This document shows, in pieces, positions 23,878 to 31,703 of a stretch of DNA of 35,612 nucleotides. Each line of letters starts with the position of its first letter. Position 1 is the stretch's first letter. Origin of the DNA: Erysipelotrichales bacterium. GTDB taxonomy: Bacteria; Bacillota_I; Bacilli_A; Acholeplasmatales; WRBM01. The notes under the pieces are model-generated. The model worked only from the letters and a program-made list of their open reading frames with translations. It made no database searches and was not told where the DNA came from. The stretch is taken from assembly GCA_009784525.1 (NCBI GenBank), contig WRBM01000020.1, forward strand, positions 1-35,612. The letters run 5' to 3'. Position numbers and translations under genes: made by a program.

Positions 23878-25826
23878 AAACAGTTAAGAAAGGAAGTTGG
23901 ATAATCAGGATAATAAGCTTGATTATCTTTTCCTTACTTCTTATACTATCGTTTAATCAAAACCGTTTCATAAGTCTTCTAGAGCGTTTCAGGGATATCC
24001 CTAACTTATTATTCTTACAAACGTTTTTTTCGATATATGTCATAGAAAACAATGATATTCTTAGTAGAATCTTGGCTGATCTGAACACCTTAAGAACTTC
24101 AACGATGAATAACTGGTGGCCTATTTTACAATCATTTGGGTTACGTTTAGGTAGCTTTATTCTCAACTATGGTGTTATGACCTTGTTGTGGCTAATTAAT
24201 GTTTATATATTATTTTCTGTGCTTAAAGCGAATGCCGAGAAAAAACGAGTGTCTATTGTTCAAAAGACTAAAGGCGCAGAACTTCTTGAAATGTTCGTCC
24301 AACGGCTTAAACTGTTTTGTTCTTATATTAAAATCAAAGTGAAAATGCTGATTGGTTTTTTAAAGAAAAAAAAGACTAGAATCAAACTGATTATTTTTGC
24401 ATTAACTTATCTTTTCATCGCTAAAATATTACTTGAAATAATTATCTTTTTAATAGTTTATTTTATATCAATACTTCTGGGCACTACTCATTTTTTGTTA
24501 CTTGATATTATAGCTTGGGCCGCAATCGTTTTATACAATTTTATATCTTATACAGGTGTGGCCGCATTTATCTTAATTCTTATAACTTTAAAAATAGTCA
24601 GATATATGAGGGGTCTGGATAAAAAGCTGCTTAAGAACCATAGACGAGTTATTAACTTTATTAGATCATTAAATCAGTTGAAAATTATTAACGGTGTACC
24701 AGGAAGTGGTAAAACTCTTCTTAACTCTTATATGTCTTCTGGTCAAGAAGAGATATTTATAATGGATATTGAAAAGAAAATGAGGGACATCGTAAGAAAA
24801 CATCCAGCGCAAAACTTTCAGGAAGTTCTTCGCTTTCCAGAAAGTTTTATAGATAATCCTAAACTTTATGAGTACTTTGAATACTACGACATTTTGAAAA
24901 ATAGAGGTTCTTACATTATTAGTAATTATCCGATCAGATCCTTTATCTTCGAAAGAAACTCTAAAATTCTGGACCTTGATTATTTACGGCCAATAGGTAA
25001 ATATAACAATCACAAACCTTTGGAACCTTATATATCAATATCTTGGTCGGAAGTCGAAAAAGATATTAACTCTCACGCCTCTAGGTCTTCTCACATTGAT
25101 GAAGGCTGGAATATAACTTTTGGAGTGATCAGTCAATACTTAGAAAGAAAAGTGAGTATAATTCTGGATTATCAGATAGCTTCACAGTTCCCCTTGATGC
25201 TTCGTGACACATCGGAAAACTTTATTCAGCTTGAAGGTAAGGCAAAACTTAAAGCCTTTAAATTCCTTAGATTGATTGAACTTCTATTCATGTTATATGA
25301 CAGGATGATTGAGAAGCTTGTGGATGGCTTTTCTCATGAAAAAGACTTTGTTAAAGATCAGTCACGCAAAAAGCCCATAGAAACAAAAAGAAAAGATTAT
25401 ACGCTGCTTTATGGAATTTTCCGCTATCTATATTTTATAAACGGTTTCTTTATAAGCTGGCTATATTCTAAAAAATTTATCAAGTTAGAAATTTATTTGT
25501 ATCCGAGTTCCGAACAAGTTAAAGCTGAACGAAAATCTATTACTGTCAAGCTTAACATAAGGGATTTAGACAAAGATGAATTAAGCCTTTATAACTCAAC
25601 ATTTTTAAGGGATGCTTATCTGGCAAAGTATTTAAAGTCAGAATTAAAATTCAGGGATATCCCAGAATGGTCTTCTATAAGTCCAACAAGTGACGATTTA
25701 GCAAAGGTGCACTCTGATTTTTATGATGATGCTTTTGGTCTTAATGATGAAATTGTTCCTGGTGAGGCAGCTCTTGAAGAGGGTATGGTTGCTAATTCTA
25801 TTGATTCCTACCCTGTAGATTTTTGA
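23838..25826 (+). CDS. Zot/pI-like morphogenesis ATPase with N-terminal membrane domain
   Basis: The 662-residue protein has about five membrane helices (21-40, 104-129, 183-212, 218-238, 240-256) and then a P-loop ATPase domain. Walker A is GVPGSGKT at 286-293. A Zot-like SNYP segment is at 362-365. The Walker B region is SSHIDEGWNI (417-426), and the typical downstream strand and arginine pattern follows (SIILDYQIASQFPLMLRD, 440-457). Zot/pI proteins drive assembly and export of filamentous phage through the membrane. Classical ones have a single C-terminal helix, whereas this one has a multi-pass N-terminus. The start is uncertain (ATG at 23838, 23844 or 23856). Confidence 0.8.
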   Translation: MVMQENMAPETQIKTVKKGSWIIRIISLIIFSLLLILSFNQNRFISLLERFRDIPNLLFLQTFFSIYVIENNDILSRILADLNTLRTSTMNNWWPILQSFGLRLGSFILNYGVMTLLWLINVYILFSVLKANAEKKRVSIVQKTKGAELLEMFVQRLKLFCSYIKIKVKMLIGFLKKKKTRIKLIIFALTYLFIAKILLEIIIFLIVYFISILLGTTHFLLLDIIAWAAIVLYNFISYTGVAAFILILITLKIVRYMRGLDKKLLKNHRRVINFIRSLNQLKIINGVPGSGKTLLNSYMSSGQEEIFIMDIEKKMRDIVRKHPAQNFQEVLRFPESFIDNPKLYEYFEYYDILKNRGSYIISNYPIRSFIFERNSKILDLDYLRPIGKYNNHKPLEPYISISWSEVEKDINSHASRSSHIDEGWNITFGVISQYLERKVSIILDYQIASQFPLMLRDTSENFIQLEGKAKLKAFKFLRLIELLFMLYDRMIEKLVDGFSHEKDFVKDQSRKKPIETKRKDYTLLYGIFRYLYFINGFFISWLYSKKFIKLEIYLYPSSEQVKAERKSITVKLNIRDLDKDELSLYNSTFLRDAYLAKYLKSELKFRDIPEWSSISPTSDDLAKVHSDFYDDAFGLNDEIVPGEAALEEGMVANSIDSYPVDF

Positions 25827-25835
25827 TTGAGTGAG

Positions 25836-25898
25836 GCTCGAAAAAGCAACGCGTTCGAGCTTCCCCCAAAATTCTGGTAGGTCTAGTAATTACCTACC
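25836..25898. promoter_or_regulatory. Two hairpins before rep, candidate replication origin
   Basis: GCTCGAA / TTCGAGC (25836-25860, 11-base loop) and GGTAGGT / ACCTACC (25876-25898, 9-base loop) stand side by side in the 164-base gap before the replication gene. Neither is followed by a T tract, so they are not ordinary terminators. Paired hairpins near a Rep gene are typical of rolling-circle origins, but the nick site is not identified. Confidence 0.4.
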
Positions 25899-25960
25899 CT
25901 AATGGCTACTAACAAACATTTAACACCTAAAAATCTAAAATCTTAAGGGGGTAAATCAAA

Positions 25961-27211
25961 ATTAATTTTAACGCTAAAAAACTAAGTGACATGAGTATCT
26001 GTTTTGATTATCTGTCCTTTACTATACCTCTGAAAAACAGTTCTATAGATAAAATGAAAGCTTGTTTGGAATTGTGTCAAGAGTTAGCTTTAAAAATGGG
26101 TTTCGTTCCTGATGAAATATTCCAGCAAGAAAGAGTTGCGAATGGCTTTAAGTTTGGCTGGGATATCGGGGAACATATTATATTTCGCGGGTTAGGCCCG
26201 ATTATGGGTTCTGGATTCTCTTCCTGTCAACTTGAACTAAAAGGCTCTGGCTGCCGTGAACTTGAAGAACGTGACTTTATCGGTGTGCTGGATTTAATTG
26301 TTATCGCCTTTGTTGAATATCAGGCTAACTTCACAAGGGTTGATATAGCGATAGATGACTTCTTAGGAAATCATTCAACGATTGAAAAGATTGAACTTAA
26401 ACTCATGAAAAAGCATTACACTTCTTCTTTTCGAAAACCTTATAACAGAAACGGAAATATGGAAGATGGTTATACACTTTATTTAGGCTCAAGAAAGTCA
26501 ACGCTGTTACTTTGCATATACGATAAAATGCGTGAACGTCAAGCCAGTGGCTATGATACATATATTGATTTCTGGACCAGATATGAAATGCGTTTCATGA
26601 AAGAAAAGGCTAATGCTTTAGTTCGTGCGATTATCGGAAACGGAAACGTGCTTGATATTAAAGATGTAGCTTTTGGATCGCTTCTTAAAATGCTTAACAT
26701 CAAGGAAGATAACAACTATAACAAGGAAAATCAGGAAAAGGTAATTACTGCTTCTTGGTGGTTGTCGTTTCTGGAAAATGCATCAAGGCTTGAGCTTAAA
26801 AATCAAGCAAAGAAAGAAAGCACAATAACAACTATGAAAATCTGGCGTTGTGAAAAATTAGCTAAAATGGATAACAAGATAAGGCTTGCCAGTAAAGGTG
26901 GCGGTGAAGATAAAGAACGTGTTGCTAGAAATATTGATATAATCCAATCATTTGAAAGGATGTCAGCTAAGGATCTTTACATTATAAACAAGGACCGCGT
27001 ACGCTCTAACCTCAAACCTTTAAATCTTGATGACATTAAAATAGATATCAGCGAACTAATAGGTGAAATAATGGAAATAGAATCAAGAACTGGTATTTTG
27101 TCAAGCGTATTTCCAGACAGCGATATATTGGATGAAGAAACTTTATCTAAAATAATTAAACATTGCCAGAAAGCTTTTATAAATTATCAAAAAAATATAC
27201 TTCCGTTTTAG
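25961..27211 (+). CDS. Rolling-circle replication initiator, Rep_trans type
   Basis: Counted from the ATG at 25991 the protein has 406 residues and the family motifs RVDIAIDD (116-123), YLGSRKS (164-170), IYDK with candidate nicking Y177, and TRYEMRF (196-202). Such proteins (CTX phage RstA, Tn916 Orf20, pT181 Rep) nick one strand at an origin and prime rolling-circle replication. The start is unusual: the only strong ribosome site, AAGGGGG at 25944-25950, is 10 bases before an in-frame ATT at 25961, while the ATG at 25991 has none. I mark the ATT as the likelier start, adding ten residues. A rare start codon would keep Rep levels low. Confidence 0.8.
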   Translation: MNFNAKKLSDMSICFDYLSFTIPLKNSSIDKMKACLELCQELALKMGFVPDEIFQQERVANGFKFGWDIGEHIIFRGLGPIMGSGFSSCQLELKGSGCRELEERDFIGVLDLIVIAFVEYQANFTRVDIAIDDFLGNHSTIEKIELKLMKKHYTSSFRKPYNRNGNMEDGYTLYLGSRKSTLLLCIYDKMRERQASGYDTYIDFWTRYEMRFMKEKANALVRAIIGNGNVLDIKDVAFGSLLKMLNIKEDNNYNKENQEKVITASWWLSFLENASRLELKNQAKKESTITTMKIWRCEKLAKMDNKIRLASKGGGEDKERVARNIDIIQSFERMSAKDLYIINKDRVRSNLKPLNLDDIKIDISELIGEIMEIESRTGILSSVFPDSDILDEETLSKIIKHCQKAFINYQKNILPF

Positions 27212-27225
27212 AAAGGAAAATCATT

Positions 27226-27672
27226 ATGTCAAAGTCTCAATTGCCTAAATTAATAGCTAAACTATCTAATGATATTTACAAATTTTTATCAAAAATTAAT
27301 GCCAAATATCCGTTTAATGAACATTTGAAGATAATTAATCATGATGAAGATGTTAAAGAACGTTTTATTGATTCTCTTCAAACTTTTAATAAGGAATTAG
27401 AATTCTTTAATAAAGTGTCGATTGCTTTTGAAAAGGTGGTTAAGGAAAATTCCGCGCCTGATTTTGCAATGTATGCTTGGGTTTTGCAGTCGAATGCAAA
27501 AAAAATAATCTTCTTCACTCCTCAAGAACAAACTTATTTTAACAAGATATTCCGAAAACTTGGGGATTTGATGATTGACTATCAAACTATTATTATTGCG
27601 TTTAATGAAGAAAAGAAAATTAATGAGGAAAAGGAAAGGGAGCAAAAATTATGGAAAAATTCCAACAATTAA
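27226..27672 (+). CDS. Hypothetical helical protein
   Basis: The 148-residue product starts at an ATG after GAAAGGAAAA; the open frame reaches further upstream into rep but without a ribosome site. It is mostly alpha-helical, ending in a charged stretch (NEEKKINEEKEREQKL). Codons for LQSNAK carry one of the element's palindromes (27482-27501). It overlaps the next gene by 22 bases. Function unknown. Confidence 0.6.
   Translation: MSKSQLPKLIAKLSNDIYKFLSKINAKYPFNEHLKIINHDEDVKERFIDSLQTFNKELEFFNKVSIAFEKVVKENSAPDFAMYAWVLQSNAKKIIFFTPQEQTYFNKIFRKLGDLMIDYQTIIIAFNEEKKINEEKEREQKLWKNSNN
27482..27501. promoter_or_regulatory. Near-palindrome inside a gene, site 2 of 4
   Basis: TTTTGCAGTCGAATGCAAAA differs from the perfect site at 20708 by one base (G for T). 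It is within the coding sequence and gives LQSNAK. Confidence 0.65.
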
Positions 27673-28496
27673 TTATTACCGAGGAAGGGAGTATATCGAC
27701 AGAAGAAAAACAGTTTTTAGATCTTCACAACGAAGTCTTGAAATCTGGCAGTAAAGCATGCGAATACGTTATTCAAATGGCTAAGAGCTTAAAGGAAATG
27801 AGAGATCAGAAACTTTATGAGTTTGCTGGCTTTGAAACCTTTGGGGATTATACTGAAAAAGCAGCTGGAATTAAAGAAAGGCAAGCTTATAACTATATTA
27901 AAGTTTATGAAAACTTTGATAAAGAGTTTTTGCAGTCGAATGCAAAATTAGGTATAACAAAATTATCACTTCTTTCTAGTCTTCCAGAATCTGATAGAAT
28001 TGAAATCATTGAAACCGTTGATATTGACAATTCTTCTGTTAAAGAATTAAAAGAAACTATCCAGGGTTTGGAAAAACAAAATACAGAACTTCAACTTGAA
28101 TTAGATGAAAAACCTGATACTAAAAAGTTAGAAAAGGAAGTTGCTTCTAATAAGAAAAAACTTGAAACTGCTCTAAATGAACAAGCTAATCTTCAAGCTG
28201 AAATTGATAGGCTTAAAACTCTTCCTAAAGAAAAAGAGATTGTTATTGATCCTGAAACTGCTAAATCTTTAGAAAAAGTCCAAAAAGACTTATTATCTAA
28301 AGAAAATGAGATTGAAATTCTTAATAAAAAACTTCTTATCGCAAACGATTTGGCTATGACAAAATTTAAAGTTAAGTTTGAAGACTTACAGCGACTTTCT
28401 GGTGAGATAATTTTACTTTTAGATGAACTTGATGCTGAAAAGCAAAGTAAATGCAAAAGTGCTTTAAAAAAAGTTGTGGAAGGTTGGAAATTATGA
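27651..28496 (+). CDS. DUF3102-like N-terminal region with long coiled coil
   Basis: The 281-residue protein has an N-terminal part (about 15-100) that resembles DUF3102-type plasmid and phage proteins: a helix with an AKSLKEMRD segment, then GFETFGDYTEKAAGIKERQAYNYIKVYENF, which reads like a helix-turn-helix. A coiled coil (about 125-225, KELKETIQGLEKQNTELQLE and following) and a basic C-terminus complete it. A DNA-binding organiser, partition or replication accessory role is plausible. It contains the same LQSNAK-encoding palindrome as the gene before it. Its TGA overlaps the next ATG. Confidence 0.65.
   Translation: MEKFQQLIITEEGSISTEEKQFLDLHNEVLKSGSKACEYVIQMAKSLKEMRDQKLYEFAGFETFGDYTEKAAGIKERQAYNYIKVYENFDKEFLQSNAKLGITKLSLLSSLPESDRIEIIETVDIDNSSVKELKETIQGLEKQNTELQLELDEKPDTKKLEKEVASNKKKLETALNEQANLQAEIDRLKTLPKEKEIVIDPETAKSLEKVQKDLLSKENEIEILNKKLLIANDLAMTKFKVKFEDLQRLSGEIILLLDELDAEKQSKCKSALKKVVEGWKL
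27928..27947. promoter_or_regulatory. Near-palindrome inside a gene, site 3 of 4
   Basis: Identical over 20 bases to the site at 27482, again encoding LQSNAK but in an otherwise unrelated protein. Confidence 0.65.
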
Positions 28497-28804
28497 AAAA
28501 GGATAAATATATTGATCTTCTTATTACAGATAATATCACTTCTGGTGATAAACAAGAATTATATTCTGGTGTAATTTATTGCGCAGAAATTGCTTTATCT
28601 CAAAGTCCTGTAGATTTTGAGATTGATTCTTCTATCGGCTTAGAAGAACTATTTGGGATTATTGAAGCATCCGCCCGTAAAAATTCTAAGAAATGTGTCG
28701 GTCCTTTTGAAGCTGCTGAACTGATAGCTGAAAGGCTTGGCGCAACTTATATCAGAGCTTCAAAGCCTGTTGAAAATAAAATAAACTTGGAGGATTTTTT
28801 ATAA
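28493..28804 (+). CDS. Hypothetical protein upstream of pcfJ-like gene
   Basis: The 103-residue protein starts at the ATG at 28493 that overlaps the previous TGA; an ATG 42 bases earlier lies inside that gene and is less likely. It is acidic and helical, with a C-terminal GPFEAAELIAERLGATY segment. Its place directly before a PcfJ-like gene is where PcfK is found in conjugative plasmids, but I do not see enough resemblance to call PcfK. Stop and next start overlap (TAATG). Confidence 0.6.
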   Translation: MKKDKYIDLLITDNITSGDKQELYSGVIYCAEIALSQSPVDFEIDSSIGLEELFGIIEASARKNSKKCVGPFEAAELIAERLGATYIRASKPVENKINLEDFL

Positions 28805-30330
28805 TGCGGAAACCTACAAAAAAACAAATTGCTTTCAGATGTTTGGATCAGAAAATCAATTATCCTGATGATTTTAAGGATTGGGTTAAAGATTGGTCTT
28901 TTGATTATAAATATATGTATTATGAAAAAAGGGCAAAAAATGACTATCTGGGATTTTGTTCGTGCGGGGCGGAAGGCATTCCATTAATTAAACCTAGACA
29001 AGGTAAATATATTGCTTGTCCAGCGTGCGGTTATAATGTCCGTTTGCAGTATGCTATATATTCTCATCAACAACACTGTAGTCGGGTTGTAGCGCGTTTA
29101 GAAAGATTTGAAAGTGGTTTTGTACAAATTCTTTACTATGTTTCTAGAGAAACAAAATATTGTGAAAATGAAAAACCGAGGATCGCCGTTGAAATAACTA
29201 TTCGTGAAGAACAAAGGGATCATTTATCTTTGGAAGGTGATTATTTCGCTTTTCATTATTCTTCTATGAGTAATCGTCTTTTATCTGGTCCTGGCCGTGC
29301 TCGTGGCTTTGGTTTTGGGTGTTGGCGGGCAGAGGAAGCCAAAATAAGAACATATCCTTATAATTTGAAAAAACTTTTTGATAATTCAGTTTTTAAATAT
29401 TCTGCTTTTGAACTTTTAGAATCTAATCTGCAACTAAATCCGTTTCATTACTTGTCTAAATATTTAAAAGAACCGCAATTAGAATGTTTAGTTAAAAGTA
29501 AGTTGTTTAGGATTTTAGAAGATTGTTTAGATAATTTGGCTCGTAGTAAAGGCTATGGCCTTGAGTTGGATAAAAAAACAATATATGGAATCACTGGGCT
29601 TAATAATTATCAAGAGCTTAAATTCGTTTTCGAAAATAATTTGGATATTGAAGAACTTCGGGCATTTAAGCAAATGAGGGATTGGCAAACCGTTCTTAAT
29701 AAAGATTCTATTAAATTTATGTGTGCGTTGATCAACGGTAAAAATGATCATAGATTTATTTCTTCTGAAAAACTTTATCGCTATTTTTTGACGCAAAAGA
29801 GATATATAACGAATCCTTCTTATTTTGTTGCGGATTATAGAGATTACATTGAAGCTGCGCTTAGGTTAAGAATGAATGTTAAAGATACAAAGGTTAAAAC
29901 TCCAAAAGATTTAAAATATTGTCATGACGTTTGTATTGCTCGTGTCAAGGAACTTGATAATAAGAAGAAAAAACGTGAATTCGGAAAAGTTGTCTCTGAG
30001 TATGCAAAAATATTCAGTTATGAAGACGAAAAATATAAAGTGCTTGTGCCTACAAAACCTGATGACCTTAAAACTGAAGGAGAGGCTTTAAAACATTGTG
30101 TATATAATTCTGGGTACGCTGATAGGATTAGAAAAGGAAACTCGATAATTCTTTTTGTCAGAGAAACTAAACAACCTGATGTTCCTCTCTGCACTGTGGA
30201 GTTAGTGCCGGAAAACTATAATGTGGTTCAATGTAGAATCTATGATAATGATCCTGCGCCAGAAAAAATTAATAAATGGTTCGATAAATTTCTAACAAAA
30301 GTGAAGAGAAAAAAAGGTTTTTATGTCTAA
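28804..30330 (+). CDS. PcfJ-like protein
   Basis: The 508-residue protein has an N-terminal zinc ribbon (CSCG at 52-55, CPACG at 72-76) and, in the last 95 residues, the PcfJ-type domain: TEGEALKHCVYNSGY, NSIILFVRETKQPDVPLCTVEL, and a Q..YDNDPAPEKINKWF end. PcfJ was named from the enterococcal conjugative plasmid pCF10. Relatives are widespread in Firmicutes plasmids and phages and are thought to be nucleic-acid related, but the reaction is unknown. It is translationally coupled at both ends. Confidence 0.75.
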   Translation: MRKPTKKQIAFRCLDQKINYPDDFKDWVKDWSFDYKYMYYEKRAKNDYLGFCSCGAEGIPLIKPRQGKYIACPACGYNVRLQYAIYSHQQHCSRVVARLERFESGFVQILYYVSRETKYCENEKPRIAVEITIREEQRDHLSLEGDYFAFHYSSMSNRLLSGPGRARGFGFGCWRAEEAKIRTYPYNLKKLFDNSVFKYSAFELLESNLQLNPFHYLSKYLKEPQLECLVKSKLFRILEDCLDNLARSKGYGLELDKKTIYGITGLNNYQELKFVFENNLDIEELRAFKQMRDWQTVLNKDSIKFMCALINGKNDHRFISSEKLYRYFLTQKRYITNPSYFVADYRDYIEAALRLRMNVKDTKVKTPKDLKYCHDVCIARVKELDNKKKKREFGKVVSEYAKIFSYEDEKYKVLVPTKPDDLKTEGEALKHCVYNSGYADRIRKGNSIILFVRETKQPDVPLCTVELVPENYNVVQCRIYDNDPAPEKINKWFDKFLTKVKRKKGFYV

Positions 30331-30802
30331 GAAATCATCCTTAACAATCCAGCAAGAAATTAACTCTATCAGAAAAGCTTTAGATTTGAAGCTGTCGGAA
30401 GTTGAAAGAAAACGACTTAAAGCTAGGCTTAATTATTTGTATAGCCTTGGTAATGAAAATGAAATACTTTTTGGAAATGATAATCTTGTGTCTAAAGATA
30501 GATTTTCCAAGAAAGGCAGGCCTTATTATATTAGACATAAGAAAGGTGATTATGTTGGTGTAAACAAGATTACACACGATGATGATCCAAAATATAATAT
30601 TAAACTGGAAAGCATTGGAGAGGATAGTTATTTGAATCGGGTTACTTATTTTTATGATAGTCAAGGCAGAAAAATTAGTTATAAGCGTCTATCAGAAAAT
30701 AAAAAGAAAATGCACTTATCTAATGCGGATAAAGAAAAGGCCAAAGTATTTATTGACAAAAGCAAAAAGAATCGCAGCAATTATCGGAACTGGAAAAAGT
30801 AA
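30323..30802 (+). CDS. Basic hypothetical protein
   Basis: This 159-residue, lysine-rich protein overlaps the end of the pcfJ-like gene by eight bases. It has a helical N-terminus (QQEINSIRKALDLKLSEVER), a middle beta part (SYLNRVTYFYDSQGRKISY) and a disordered basic tail. It is probably nucleic-acid binding by composition only. It is the last gene of the long rightward series. Confidence 0.55.
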   Translation: MSKKSSLTIQQEINSIRKALDLKLSEVERKRLKARLNYLYSLGNENEILFGNDNLVSKDRFSKKGRPYYIRHKKGDYVGVNKITHDDDPKYNIKLESIGEDSYLNRVTYFYDSQGRKISYKRLSENKKKMHLSNADKEKAKVFIDKSKKNRSNYRNWKK

Positions 30803-30904
30803 AATGAAAAGGCAATCCGTAGACTGCCTTTTCTCTTTCGGTCTTTGTTAAGGTTCGTACCAACCATGCTAAACGCCAAAGCTCAAGTAATACTCTTTGA
30901 AACT
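30803..30904 (-). ncRNA. Candidate ~100 nt structured small RNA
   Basis: A minus-strand promoter at 30939-30911 would start a transcript near 30904 that ends at a hairpin with a T-containing tail (stem AAAAGGCA / TGCCTTTT, 30832-30807). In between, CAAAG...CTTTG and GGTT-GGTACG-AACC can form two more stem-loops. No open frame of useful length is on this strand. Length, strong promoter and terminal hairpin match plasmid or phage regulatory RNAs. The terminator also serves the plus-strand gene series. Confidence 0.5.
30807..30832. terminator. Bidirectional terminator at the end of the main gene series
   Basis: AAAAGGCA (30807-30814) and TGCCTTTT (30825-30832) form an 8-bp stem with a 10-base loop. 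The plus-strand tail is TTTTCTCTTT and the minus-strand tail is TTTTCATTTT. Confidence 0.75.
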
Positions 30905-30910
30905 ATCTAT

Positions 30911-30939
30911 ATTTTAACATAACATTAAAGTTATGTCAA
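30911..30939 (-). promoter_or_regulatory. Leftward promoter with operator in its spacer
   Basis: On the minus strand, TTGACA (30939-30934), exactly 17 bases, TAAAAT (30916-30911). The spacer is filled by the inverted repeat ACATAAC-ATTAAA-GTTATGT (30917-30936), an operator-like site. No gene lies to the left on this strand, so it should make an RNA. Confidence 0.7.
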
Positions 30940-30999
30940 TCTATTATATGAATTTTCATATTAAAAATGTAAACAATATATTAAAAGGAATTGATAAAA

Positions 31000-31170
31000 A
31001 TGAAATTCAGCTATACTAAGTTTAAAGATTATATGCTAATGACTTATTTAATCCCTGAAAACAATCATATTAGGCTTTATAAAAGGCTTGACGGAAAGCT
31101 TGTAAATCAGGATAAAAACGGTCGTTTTTTTATAGACAAAATTTCAGTTTCGCATAATTGGTGCGAATAA
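31000..31170 (+). CDS. Short hypothetical protein
   Basis: Fifty-six codons from an ATG preceded by AAAAGGAA encode a soluble basic peptide (MKFSYTKFKDYMLMTYLIPE, then RLYKRLDGKLVNQDKNGRFF and on to HNWCE). It has no signal or membrane helix. The gap from here to 31421 holds no other supported gene. Confidence 0.5.
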   Translation: MKFSYTKFKDYMLMTYLIPENNHIRLYKRLDGKLVNQDKNGRFFIDKISVSHNWCE

Positions 31171-31356
31171 AACCTTAATTTTAGCACAGGTAAAATATTA
31201 TGCATAAACGCATACTAACATTTTAAGCCATATTTTGAATGATTTCAGGTATTAAAAGCAGTAAAAAGCAACATAAATGCATGATTTTGGGTAAATTCGT
31301 TCACAAGTTACTCACTAAATTTTCAAAACTTTCGAACATGAAGACACTCTGGTGGC

Positions 31357-31384
31357 TTGCGCCTAAAAAAAAAGGTAGTATAAT
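31357..31384 (+). promoter_or_regulatory. Probable promoter of the integrase operon
   Basis: TTGCGC at 31357-31362, 16 bases, TATAAT at 31379-31384, 37 bases upstream of the small gene that precedes the integrase. Confidence 0.55.
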
Positions 31385-31421
31385 TGTCATATATCGTCAA
31401 AACATAACAATGGGTGATAAT

Positions 31422-31664
31422 ATGAAAAATTTGACTGCTTATCTTAGCTTTCTGTTTGCGGCTCAAGGTCATGTTTATAAAGATGATGTTTTTGAAGACT
31501 TTTCAGTACTGCAAACTCATGAGTTTAAATATGCGATAAATCAAGTGCGCGAAATGTTGACTAAATTCAAGATGTATTCTGCTCGGATAATCTATTTGAA
31601 AGAAGAAAAAAAATATATCTTGTACATACTTCAAGATATTAAGAAGAAAGATAAAAAAGAATAA
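31422..31664 (+). CDS. Small protein before the integrase, candidate excision or regulatory factor
   Basis: The 80-residue product starts at the ATG after GGGTGATAAT; the open frame continues upstream but crosses the promoter. It is helical at first (MKNLTAYLSFLFAAQG) with a beta hairpin near the end (SARIIYLKEEKKYILYI), a possible winged-helix outline. Position before a tyrosine recombinase fits an excisionase or directionality factor, but there is no sequence evidence for that. Confidence 0.5.
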   Translation: MKNLTAYLSFLFAAQGHVYKDDVFEDFSVLQTHEFKYAINQVREMLTKFKMYSARIIYLKEEKKYILYILQDIKKKDKKE

Positions 31665-31665
31665 A

Positions 31666-31681
31666 TTGCATTCGAATGCAA
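31666..31681. promoter_or_regulatory. Perfect palindrome before the integrase, site 4 of 4
   Basis: TTGCATTCGAATGCAA shares its 16-base core with the site at 20708. It lies between the stop of the small gene and the ribosome site of the integrase. Confidence 0.7.
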
Positions 31682-31703
31682 AACTAGAAGGGGAAATATT
31701 AAA

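Noticed and set aside
25836-25860. Terminator for the ATPase gene
   Set aside because: The hairpin is good but followed by TTCCCCC, not a T tract, so a rolling-circle origin or other structure is more likely.
28193-28555. Long antisense reading frame over the coiled-coil gene
   Set aside because: It is a mirror of the low-complexity coiled-coil coding sequence, has no ribosome site, and its product shows no domain.
28493-28804. PcfK assignment for the gene before the pcfJ-like gene
   Set aside because: Position fits, but I could not match the sequence pattern of PcfK, so it is left as hypothetical.
31239-31421. Upstream extension of the small gene before the integrase
   Set aside because: The extension crosses a likely promoter (31357-31384) and has no ribosome site at its start.
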